64,000 nt of DNA, taken from Chromatiales bacterium (GTDB lineage: Bacteria > Pseudomonadota > Gammaproteobacteria > Chromatiales > Chromatiaceae). Numbering within the stretch: the stretch's first letter is position 1; the number at the start of each line of letters is the position of its first letter. A program made the translations under genes and the position numbers. A model generated the notes under the pieces. The model saw nothing but the letters and a program-made list of their open reading frames with translations. It was not told the origin of the DNA and did not search any database. Of the stretch, positions 45,597 to 53,198 are shown in pieces. Location: assembly GCA_028280505.1 (NCBI GenBank), contig JANQLO010000019.1, positions 88,868 to 152,867 on the forward strand. The letters are read 5' to 3'.

Positions 45597-46121
45597 TTAT
45601 TGCTCGGGTTCCGCTGTTGCCGCGACGCAGGCTTGCATGGCAATCAACATGTATTTGCGAACCGTGGCCACGGAGATATCCAGTTGGCTTGCTATGGCTT
45701 TGTAGGTTAAACCATCGAAACGTGACAGCAGAAACGTCTCTCGCACCTTAGGTTTCAATCCACCCAACATCGCGTCAATACTGACCAATGCTTCCAGCAC
45801 CAGGGTGGTTTCCTCCGCTGAGGGCGCCACCAGCTGCGGCTGTTGGGCCAGCACCTCCAGATAGGCCTGTTCGATGACCTGACGGCGATGACGATCAATG
45901 ACCAGCCGGCGTGCAACCCGCGCAAGATAGGCGCGCGGCTCTTGAAATTCGGCTAAGTCCGGCTTGCCCAGCAGGCGGACAAATACATCGTGGCACAGAT
46001 CTTCAGCCGTCGTGGCGCAACCCAGGCGACGACGCAACAACCCCCGCAGCCAACTGTGGTGGTCGCTGTAGAGACCATGAAAGTCTGTGTGTGGGCCTGG
46101 GTCCACAACGGACAAGGACAA
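45597..46121 (-). CDS. FecI-type ECF sigma factor
   Basis: Up to 174 residues. The TTG at 46121 abuts the AGGAG ribosome-binding sequence directly; a second TTG six bases later or the GTG at codon 6 have better spacing, so the start is uncertain by a few residues. Region 2: TTAEDLCHDVFVRLLGK; region 4: GLTYKAIASQLDISVATVRK. Head-to-head with another fecI at 46717. Part of the AT-richer block. Confidence 0.88.
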   Translation of the reverse strand: MSLSVVDPGPHTDFHGLYSDHHSWLRGLLRRRLGCATTAEDLCHDVFVRLLGKPDLAEFQEPRAYLARVARRLVIDRHRRQVIEQAYLEVLAQQPQLVAPSAEETTLVLEALVSIDAMLGGLKPKVRETFLLSRFDGLTYKAIASQLDISVATVRKYMLIAMQACVAATAEPEQ

Positions 46122-46150
46122 CTCCTGCGAATAAACGCGTCAAATGCAAA

Positions 46151-46165
46151 TAAGAATGAATCGCA
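46151..46165. promoter_or_regulatory. Weak Fur-box-like site before fecI (minus strand)
   Basis: TAAGAATGAATCGCA keeps 9 of 14 core positions of the Fur 7-1-7 motif, 30 bases upstream of the fecI start. Confidence 0.35.
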
Positions 46166-46257
46166 TTGGAGTCTATAGCGAGATGCGACGCGAATCAAAC
46201 ACCACGCCCCGAGCAGGTTGCCGTCTGATCACTCGCTCAAATTGCTGCCACGTAACC

Positions 46258-46327
46258 TCAGGGGTCAGTTTCGATTGATCTGACAAGAAACCAAGAAAAA
46301 CCAATCCCCAATCTCAGACACCAGACC
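46258..46327 (+). pseudogene. RAYT left-end remnant
   Basis: GGGGTCAGTTTCGATTGATC followed by TGACAAGAAACCAAG, nearly the same as the remnant at 37518-37600. It covers only the untranslated left end; the transposase itself is absent. Together with 37518 it forms a ~70-base direct repeat 8.7 kb apart. Confidence 0.75.
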
Positions 46328-46489
46328 ATGCTGCTTCGGTCCGTAAACCTGCGTTTGAGCTATGACGTCAATGATGCCGTCCGGATCGAAAGCGAGTCTG
46401 ATTTCGCAAACTCGGACGTTTTGCAAATCATCGATGCGGATGCCGGCGGCGTTTTGTCATACGCTTCCTCCGATGCAAACATCGCGTAA
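46328..46489 (+). CDS. Short ORF of unknown origin
   Basis: 53 codons from ATG 46328 with regular-looking protein sequence (LRSVNLRLSYDVNDAVRIES, then DVLQIIDADAGG). It begins where RAYT homology ends and may be the 3' end of another gene fused by deletion. No family or ribosome-binding site recognised. Confidence 0.25.
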   Translation: MLLRSVNLRLSYDVNDAVRIESESDFANSDVLQIIDADAGGVLSYASSDANIA

Positions 46490-46685
46490 CAAAATTCACC
46501 GGCAATGATTTGGACGATCGCAGGCTATCCAAAGTGCGAAGAACAAGATCACCAAAATAGCTTGGCTACTTTAACTATCGGTAATCGAAAGTCCCATCAA
46601 ACGGCGGCACACCCTGAAACTATTTTGGCTTTTGGTCGTTTTTCGACCCGTCGAGCCGACATCAGTGCCGTTGCGACATCCTTGC
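46490..46685. other. Intergenic region before fecI (46.7 kb)
   Basis: 196 bases between the short ORF and the Fur box. I see nothing in it. Confidence 0.35.
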
Positions 46686-46704
46686 GTAATTGATAATCAT
46701 TCTT
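46686..46704. promoter_or_regulatory. Fur box upstream of fecI (46.7 kb)
   Basis: GTAATTGATAATCATTCTT contains TGATAATCATT, an exact match to the centre of the Fur consensus. It ends 12 bases before the GTG start. Confidence 0.7.
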
Positions 46705-46716
46705 ATTTGAGATATC

Positions 46717-47271
46717 GTGCAGCGACATTCGTCGTTCTGGACTTCCGCTTCCAACGTGCCATCGGCTTCGAAGACACAGACTCTCGGCGGTCTCTACCGG
46801 GACCACCATCCGTGGCTGCTCGGCTGGCTGCGGCGCAAACTCGGCTGCCCAGACGAGGCTGCGGACCTGGCCCAGGATACTTTCGTTAGACTCCTGCGGC
46901 GACGCGAGTACCTGCAAAACAATCCCCTGCATGCGCCCAAGGCCTATATCGCCACAATCGCGCGCGGCCTGGTCGTCGACCATTGGCGGCGCCGGGAGCT
47001 GGAATTGGCTTGGCAGGAAACATTGGCGAATCTGCCACAGGCCGAGGTCGTATCGCCGGAAATGCGCCTGTGTCTGTTCGAAACGCTCGACGAAATCGAT
47101 CAGATGCTGAGCACCTTGAAACCCGCCGTACGTCGGGCCTTTCTGTTGGCGCAATTGGAGGGCTACAGTTACCGCCAGGTGGCGGAATCGCTGAACGTAT
47201 CGCTGGCCACGGCTGAACGCTATGTCGCCAAAGCGTTGCGGCGCTGCTACGAATTCCAATTCGCGCAATGA
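46717..47271 (+). CDS. FecI-type ECF sigma factor
   Basis: 184 residues from GTG 46717; the family-like part begins at LGGLYRDHHPWLLGWLRRKL (residue ~23), so the first ~20 residues may be extra or the start lies downstream. Region 2: DEAADLAQDTFVRLLRR; region 4: GYSYRQVAESLNVSLATAER. The stop overlaps the fecR ATG. First gene of a six-gene operon reaching 53061. Confidence 0.88.
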   Translation: MQRHSSFWTSASNVPSASKTQTLGGLYRDHHPWLLGWLRRKLGCPDEAADLAQDTFVRLLRRREYLQNNPLHAPKAYIATIARGLVVDHWRRRELELAWQETLANLPQAEVVSPEMRLCLFETLDEIDQMLSTLKPAVRRAFLLAQLEGYSYRQVAESLNVSLATAERYVAKALRRCYEFQFAQ

Positions 47272-48236
47272 GCAAAGCCATACCGGCCGACATTGTTGAC
47301 GAAGCCATCGCCTGGGTGATTCGTTTGGAAATGAGCGATTCGCCGTCCGACGCTACCGGTGAATTCGAACAATGGCTGCAACGCGACACCCTGCATCGGC
47401 TTGCCTGGGCGCGGGTCAGCCAAATGCGGGAACGCTATGCCACCCTGCCTTCCGACGCCGTCGGTCGAACGCTCCGGCAGGTCGAAGACGAACGCGCGAA
47501 AAAGCACATAAGCCGCCGCCGCGCGCTAAAGACACTGTCAGTGATGGGAATCGCATTGGGCAGCGGTTGGCTCGTCAAAGAGCATACCTCATGGCAACGC
47601 CTGATTGCAGATCAAAGCACGGCGACCGGTGAACAGAAACGACTGACACTGGCCGACGGCACCGAACTGATCTTGAATACCGATTCCGCTGTCAGCACCG
47701 ACTTCAACAACAGCCTACGGCGCCTGCTGTTGCGTCGCGGGGAGATCGCGCTAACGACGGGCGACGATCCGGCTTACGCTCCCAAACGTCCCTTTATCGC
47801 CGAAACACCTGTCGGACACATTCAGGCCCTCGATACCCGTTTTATCCTGCGCCTGGCTGAAGATCGCCTGCGTGTGTCCGTTCAGCAAGGAAAGGCCAAA
47901 GTCGTCAATGCCGATGGCGCCAGCGAGACGGTGGTCTCGGGCGATGATGTCTGGTTATCCACAACAGGCATTACCGAGGCAAACTCAGCCATACCACCGG
48001 ACGCCTGGTTAACGGGTTCCATCGCCGGGGAGGACATTCCCCTGGGTGAACTGCTGGATGAACTCGCCCGTTATCGTCCCGGCATTATCGATTACTCCGC
48101 CGAGTTGGCGACACTGCCCGTCTCCGGTGTGTTCCAGCTCTCAGATACGGATCAGACGCTGCAATTCCTCGCCCGTGCTCACGCCATTCGCGTCGATTTC
48201 CTTACGCGGTACTGGGTGGTCGTGCGACCTGCCTGA
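47268..48236 (+). CDS. FecR-type transmembrane sigma regulator
   Basis: 322 residues. ATG overlaps the fecI stop (ATGA). DUF4880 region (VDEAIAWVIRLEMSDSPSDA), short hydrophobic helix (LSVMGIALGSGWLV), FecR domain (RRLLLRRGEIALTTGDDPAY, IQALDTRFILRLAEDRLRV) and C-terminal region (LARYRPGIIDYSAELATLPV). Paired with the STN receptor at 48351. Confidence 0.9.
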   Translation: MSKAIPADIVDEAIAWVIRLEMSDSPSDATGEFEQWLQRDTLHRLAWARVSQMRERYATLPSDAVGRTLRQVEDERAKKHISRRRALKTLSVMGIALGSGWLVKEHTSWQRLIADQSTATGEQKRLTLADGTELILNTDSAVSTDFNNSLRRLLLRRGEIALTTGDDPAYAPKRPFIAETPVGHIQALDTRFILRLAEDRLRVSVQQGKAKVVNADGASETVVSGDDVWLSTTGITEANSAIPPDAWLTGSIAGEDIPLGELLDELARYRPGIIDYSAELATLPVSGVFQLSDTDQTLQFLARAHAIRVDFLTRYWVVVRPA

Positions 48237-48265
48237 GGACCAACCCATCCGATCACAAGAAAATT

Positions 48266-48288
48266 AAAAAAATTGAGGGGATTTTCGT
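48266..48288 (+). promoter_or_regulatory. Candidate FecI-type ECF promoter before the 48.4-50.8 kb receptor
   Basis: AAAAAAA, 13-base spacer, CGT; 63 bases before the receptor ATG. Same arrangement as at 34874 and 55532. Confidence 0.45.
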
Positions 48289-48350
48289 GTTCGCTCGGCC
48301 TCGTGGTTAACAGACAAGTTGTAAACGCACTGAACCACGCTGGAGTGACC

Positions 48351-50750
48351 ATGAACAATCCACGAAATGCCGAGAATCTCGCACACGGATCCCGCAAGCC
48401 ACTGGCGACGGCATTACAAACAGCCGGTCTGGCGCTGCTACTGGCGACCGGCATCCCACTACCCCTCGCCGCACAAAGCGCAGACCCTGGCCCGATCGTC
48501 GAATTCTCGATTCCCGCAGGCGCGTTGGGCGCAGCTTTGCAGGCATTTGCCCGTGAATCCGGCGTCAACCTGAGCTATACGCCGGAACAGGTCGAAGGAA
48601 AGGCGGCACCTGCATTGAATGGCAGCTATTCGGTTGGCAATGGTCTGCGGCGATTGTTGGCACGCACGAATCTACGCGCCATCACCGAGGGCAGCGGCTA
48701 TCGGATCGAACACCCCGGACAGCAGAACGACGACGGCGCATTCGTACTCCGTCCGATAACGGTGGAAGGCGAAGCCTCACAACGCAGTTACGATGCGGGG
48801 AGGTCCGTCGTCCGCGGCAATCGACTGGGACAAACGCTGCTCGAAACGCCGCGTGCGGTCAGCATCGTGACACGGTCCGTCCTCGATGATCAGCAACCCG
48901 ACAACGAAGTGGACGTATTGCGCAACGTCAGCGGGATCAGCCGCACGAACGACTTCCAGGGAACGTATCAGCGTTTTCAGTTGCGCGGCATCGACGCCGA
49001 CAATGCACGCACCTATCTGCGTGACGGCTATCGCTTTTCGCATCAATCCGATCCCGCCCTGTACAACATCGAGCGGGTTGAAGTGATCAAAGGGCCGAAT
49101 GCGATCGATTTCGGGCAATCGACGCCGGGCGGCTTCATCAATTACGTAACCAAAAAACCTCTCGACGAAGCGCAATATGCGCTGGAACTGACCGCCGGCA
49201 GTTTTGACCAGTACCAGGGTGCCGTCGATCTCACCGGTCCGCTCAACGAGGACAAAAGCATTCTCTATCGGCTGACCGCCGGCTATGAAAGCGACGGCGC
49301 GTTTACCGAACACGTGGATCCGTTGCGCCGCGGCGTCGCCGGTGCGTTGAGCTGGTCCATCACGCCACAAACGCAATTGAACCTGACGGGCGACTATCAG
49401 AAAACCGAAAGACTGGCCAACCCGGGCTGGCCCGTCCCCGATCCGACGCGCTTGGCGTCTGCCGACGCCATTCCGGACGATGCCTTCTACGGCGACGCGA
49501 ACCTCGAGTATGACATGGAGGAATACCGTTATACGGCGGAGCTATTGCACGATTTCTCGGACAATTGGCAAGTCCGCGCGATGTTCGCGCAAGACCATCT
49601 TCTTCGCGACAACAAGTTCATCTCGCTTCGCGGCTTGACCGGTGACGGAACCGAAGTCACCCGGCGTCTTTTCCAACGTCTGGGATCCGAGCGTGACTCG
49701 ATTACCGTACGTGCCGATATTCGCGGCAAGGAACTCAAGACAGGCCCTGTTGCGCACGATATCGTGATTGGCGTCGACTACTATCGATTCGAGACGACCG
49801 ACGTGCCCTTTCTGAACATTGCGCTACCTAATCTGCCGGTATTCGATCCACCGCTCGGTGCGACGGAGATACCGGTTGGTAATACCGAAGCCACCAGCGC
49901 CAAAGACAGTGCATACGGTCTTTTCATTCAAGACAGTATCGACTTCAGTGGAGGCTGGGGGCTTCAACTTGGCGTACGCCATGACGTGCTGGAAAACGAT
50001 GCGACGTCCGAGGATATCAGCAAAACCTCGCCCAACGCCGCCATCACCTATGCGCCAACGGATCATGCTTTGGCCTATGTCAGCTATGCAAGTTCCTTCG
50101 AGCCGAATTGGGATGTCGATCGTTTCGGCGGCGGCGTAGCGGACCCGTCCGAAGGCGAACAATTCGAGATCGGTTTTAAGCAGGGCTGGTTCGATGACCG
50201 CTTCACTACGACGGTCGCATTATTCTCGCTTACGAAGAGTAACATCGTGGTGGGCGATCCGGAGAATCCCGGCTTCGAGACCGTGACCGGCGAAGCCGAG
50301 GTGCAAGGCATCGAATTAGAGGCCACGGGAGAACTCCTGCGGGGTCTGAATATCTTAGCTCAGGTCACGCTGCTCGATACCGAAATCACCTCGGATACGG
50401 ACGCGACCATTATCGGCAATCATCTCTCGGGCTCCGTGGAAAAGACGGCGAGTTTGTGGGCAAGCTATCAACTACCCGGCGATCTCTACAAATGGACGAT
50501 CGGGGGAGGCGTTTTTTACACGGGCGACCGCGTACTCAACGACAGCAACACCTTATCGCTGCCGAGCTATACGACCGCGGACGCCTTTATCGGCTACCAA
50601 ATCACCGACACCATCAGCGCCCAGCTCAATGCTACCAACATTGCCGACAAACGGTATTACGTGAACGCGAGCACGAGCGGCGATACATTCCGGAGCACCC
50701 TCCCCGGAGAGCCGAGAGCCGTGTCGTTAACACTTCGGGCGTCTTACTAG
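48351..50750 (+). CDS. TonB-dependent receptor with STN domain
   Basis: 799 residues from MNNPRN (TGGAG upstream); a longer start at 48273 is in frame but adds 26 residues before the signal peptide and covers the promoter. Signal peptide near GLALLLATGIPLPLAAQ; STN domain (EFSIPAGALGAALQAFARES); plug (LLETPRAVSIVTRSVLDDQQ, VEVIKGPNAIDFGQSTPGGF); barrel ending in RASY. Followed by PepSY, DUF3649 and DUF3325 genes, so import and reduction are one operon. Confidence 0.93.
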   Translation: MNNPRNAENLAHGSRKPLATALQTAGLALLLATGIPLPLAAQSADPGPIVEFSIPAGALGAALQAFARESGVNLSYTPEQVEGKAAPALNGSYSVGNGLRRLLARTNLRAITEGSGYRIEHPGQQNDDGAFVLRPITVEGEASQRSYDAGRSVVRGNRLGQTLLETPRAVSIVTRSVLDDQQPDNEVDVLRNVSGISRTNDFQGTYQRFQLRGIDADNARTYLRDGYRFSHQSDPALYNIERVEVIKGPNAIDFGQSTPGGFINYVTKKPLDEAQYALELTAGSFDQYQGAVDLTGPLNEDKSILYRLTAGYESDGAFTEHVDPLRRGVAGALSWSITPQTQLNLTGDYQKTERLANPGWPVPDPTRLASADAIPDDAFYGDANLEYDMEEYRYTAELLHDFSDNWQVRAMFAQDHLLRDNKFISLRGLTGDGTEVTRRLFQRLGSERDSITVRADIRGKELKTGPVAHDIVIGVDYYRFETTDVPFLNIALPNLPVFDPPLGATEIPVGNTEATSAKDSAYGLFIQDSIDFSGGWGLQLGVRHDVLENDATSEDISKTSPNAAITYAPTDHALAYVSYASSFEPNWDVDRFGGGVADPSEGEQFEIGFKQGWFDDRFTTTVALFSLTKSNIVVGDPENPGFETVTGEAEVQGIELEATGELLRGLNILAQVTLLDTEITSDTDATIIGNHLSGSVEKTASLWASYQLPGDLYKWTIGGGVFYTGDRVLNDSNTLSLPSYTTADAFIGYQITDTISAQLNATNIADKRYYVNASTSGDTFRSTLPGEPRAVSLTLRASY

Positions 50751-50846
50751 CGATGCGAGACCGGCGCGGGTTTCGGCCCGCCTCTAGTGCAATGGCAAAT
50801 CACCGCAAGCTCTTCCCTCGCCTGGGTCCGAGGTTTTTTTCTGACG

Positions 50847-52448
50847 ATGAAAGCATCTCTCCGACAATCGACAACGCTGGTGCATACATGGGGCGGCTTG
50901 CTTGTCGGGTGGGTCCTGTTTTTCATCTTCCTGACGGGAACGTTCGGCTATGTGAACCATGAGATCGATCATTGGATGACGCCGGAACGAGCATCTGCAT
51001 CAACGCTGCTGGCGGCGTCCGATCTGGTGCGCTCCGCCGAGGACTGGCTCGCCCGTGAAGCGGGAGATGCCCAAAGTTGGTTTGTCTTCTTGCCGGCCGC
51101 TCAGCGAAGCGGGAGCTTCACCGTCGGCTGGCGGGCCTGGCCGGAGGGAAAGCGCCGCATCGGCAAGTACCGGCAGCAAGCGCTCGATCCTTCAACCGGT
51201 GATGCGTTGAATGCCTCCGTGCGCGATACCGGAGGCGGTCAAACGCTCTACCGAATGCACTACCGTCTGCATTACGTGCCTTATGACCTGGCGACCCTAA
51301 TTGTGGGCGCGTGTTCGATGTTCATGCTGACTGCGATCATCAGCGGTGTGATCATCCATAAAAGGATCTTCAAAGACTTTTTCACCTTCCGTCCCGGTAA
51401 GGGTCAGCGAAGCTGGCTTGACGGGCACAATCTGCTGAGTGTTTCTGCGTTGCCGTTCCATCTGATGATCACGTGGTCCGGGCTGATCTTTTACATGTTC
51501 ACCTATGTTCCGATAGCGGCAGACACGCTCTACCCGAAGGGCGAGGCGCGGGACCGGTTTCACACCGAGGTCTCGGGAAACGTGCGCCTATCGCCGGGAA
51601 CGAAGGCGCCGGTCGCGGAAATGACGCCCTTGGCAGTAATGCTGGCACGCGCGGAACGAGCGTGGGAACCCGGAGCGGTTGGAACGATCCGTATGGAGAA
51701 CCCAGGGCGCGAGGGGGCGCAGGTTCTGATGTACGCCCGCCAAAGCGGCGTCAGTCGGGGCGGCCGGAGTCTGTTGTTCGATGGGGCAACGGGGGAGATA
51801 TTGCGCGCGGACCCGCAAGGGGAAACCTTAACAGGCCGGTTCGAGCAGGCGATGCTGGGCCTGCACGAGGGTCTCTTCGCCGGTCCGTTGTTGCGCGCGC
51901 TTTATGTGTTCGCGGGGCTTTGCGGCACGGCGATGATCGCGACCGGGCTCCTGCTTTGGTCGGCGAAACGTAAAGTGAAGCTCGCACAACAAGAGAGCCC
52001 GCGTTTCGGGATCGCCGCCGTCGATGTCCTCAATCTCGGCACGATTGTCGGCCTGCCGATCGGCATCGCCATTTACTTCTGTGCGAACCGTCTTCTTCCC
52101 ATCGGCATGGAAGGACGCGCCGAATGGGAAGCCCATGCGATGTTCATTGCCTGGGGGCTGACCTACATCATCACCATATGGCGGCCATTGGACCGGGCCT
52201 GGCCGGAACTCTGTTGCTTCGCGGCGGCCGCTTACGGACTCATCCCGATTCTCAATGCACTCACCACGGACCGGCACCTCCTTGCGTCGATCCCCGAGGG
52301 CGACTGGGTGATGGCCGGGTTCGATCTCTCGGCCTTCGCCACCAGCCTTTTCTTCCTCTTCCTTGCCTGGATGACATACCGAAACCTCCGCCGTAAAACC
52401 GCCGCCGCTGTCATGGCCAAGGCTTTACTTAATCCGAAGGTGACCTGA
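50847..52448 (+). CDS. PepSY-TM membrane protein (ferric reductase type)
   Basis: 533 residues from MKASLRQSTTL; an in-frame GTG at 50787 lies close to the receptor stop and adds 20 residues without membrane character. First helix LVHTWGGLLVGWVLFFIFLT, periplasmic segment (YRMHYRLHYVPYDLATLIVG), His-bearing helices (DGHNLLSVSALPFHLMITWS, MLGLHEGLF). Similar in plan to FoxB. Overlaps DUF3649 (TGATG). Confidence 0.87.
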   Translation: MKASLRQSTTLVHTWGGLLVGWVLFFIFLTGTFGYVNHEIDHWMTPERASASTLLAASDLVRSAEDWLAREAGDAQSWFVFLPAAQRSGSFTVGWRAWPEGKRRIGKYRQQALDPSTGDALNASVRDTGGGQTLYRMHYRLHYVPYDLATLIVGACSMFMLTAIISGVIIHKRIFKDFFTFRPGKGQRSWLDGHNLLSVSALPFHLMITWSGLIFYMFTYVPIAADTLYPKGEARDRFHTEVSGNVRLSPGTKAPVAEMTPLAVMLARAERAWEPGAVGTIRMENPGREGAQVLMYARQSGVSRGGRSLLFDGATGEILRADPQGETLTGRFEQAMLGLHEGLFAGPLLRALYVFAGLCGTAMIATGLLLWSAKRKVKLAQQESPRFGIAAVDVLNLGTIVGLPIGIAIYFCANRLLPIGMEGRAEWEAHAMFIAWGLTYIITIWRPLDRAWPELCCFAAAAYGLIPILNALTTDRHLLASIPEGDWVMAGFDLSAFATSLFFLFLAWMTYRNLRRKTAAAVMAKALLNPKVT

Positions 52449-52762
52449 TGTCGGCCAGGCAATACGGCGTAAATGCCCGTCACCGCTGGTCGATCATCTC
52501 GCGAACGCTGGCTGCCGTCGGCGGCGGTTACGCGCTTACGTCGCTGTTGGCTCTCGCGGTACCGCTGCTGCTCTCGGCTGCCGGCCTTAACCGTGCACAA
52601 ACCTTGCACACCGCCACCATGGCCGGTTTCCTTGTGTATGCGGGCGTCGTCATCGCGGTGTTTCACGCCCGCAGCGCCTCGCGGGCCTGGGCGTGGCTCG
52701 CCGTCGCATCGGTGCCGCCAAGCATTGTCACCATACTGCTCCTGCCGACGATAATCCCATGA
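52448..52762 (+). CDS. DUF3649-like small membrane protein
   Basis: 104 residues, start coupled to the PepSY stop and stop coupled to the next start. Three hydrophobic helices (VGGGYALTSLLALAVPLLLS, TMAGFLVYAGVVIAVFHARS, AVASVPPSIVTILLL). The conserved-looking ISRTLAAVGGGYALTS parallels NRVSAALFGGYAFTWG of 32486-32779. Probably a small subunit of the reductase. Confidence 0.75.
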   Translation: MSARQYGVNARHRWSIISRTLAAVGGGYALTSLLALAVPLLLSAAGLNRAQTLHTATMAGFLVYAGVVIAVFHARSASRAWAWLAVASVPPSIVTILLLPTIIP

Positions 52763-53061
52763 TGGAAGCGACCGCTTTCCTTCTTGCCACCACCGGATTC
52801 GGCGCGCTGGCGCTTTCCATGCAGAAGCATCATCGTGCAGTGTTCGGCGCGCCGCCGTCGCAATGGCGCGTGTTGGCCTTTCATTCCATCGGCTGGTTGC
52901 TGCTCGGCTTATCCTTCGCCGCTTGCATCTTGGATTCCCGCTGGGTCATAGGACCGGTGCTATGGTTTGGCCTAATCATCGTCGCGGCGCTTGCGACTGC
53001 CCTGATCCTCACTCATGGCCCCAGGGTCATATCCTGGCCGCCTCGTCAAGCGGATTTCTAA
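52759..53061 (+). CDS. DUF3325-like small membrane protein
   Basis: 100 residues from MMEATAF, overlapping DUF3649 by four bases; longer start at 52693 rejected. Three helices (ATAFLLATTGFGALALSMQK, IGWLLLGLSFAACILD, LWFGLIIVAALATALILT). Free-standing counterpart of the N-terminal half of 30100-30753. Last gene of the operon. Confidence 0.75.
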   Translation: MMEATAFLLATTGFGALALSMQKHHRAVFGAPPSQWRVLAFHSIGWLLLGLSFAACILDSRWVIGPVLWFGLIIVAALATALILTHGPRVISWPPRQADF

Positions 53062-53198
53062 TAACTCTGGACAATTCAGATTGAGTGGCTCCGGCGACAC
53101 TCGAGTCGAGCGGGTCCGCAAAAAGTTGCTGGATGGGGGTCAACTCACGCAACCGTCGATGATCGAAATGCCATATCGGGACCACCCGACTCACTCGA

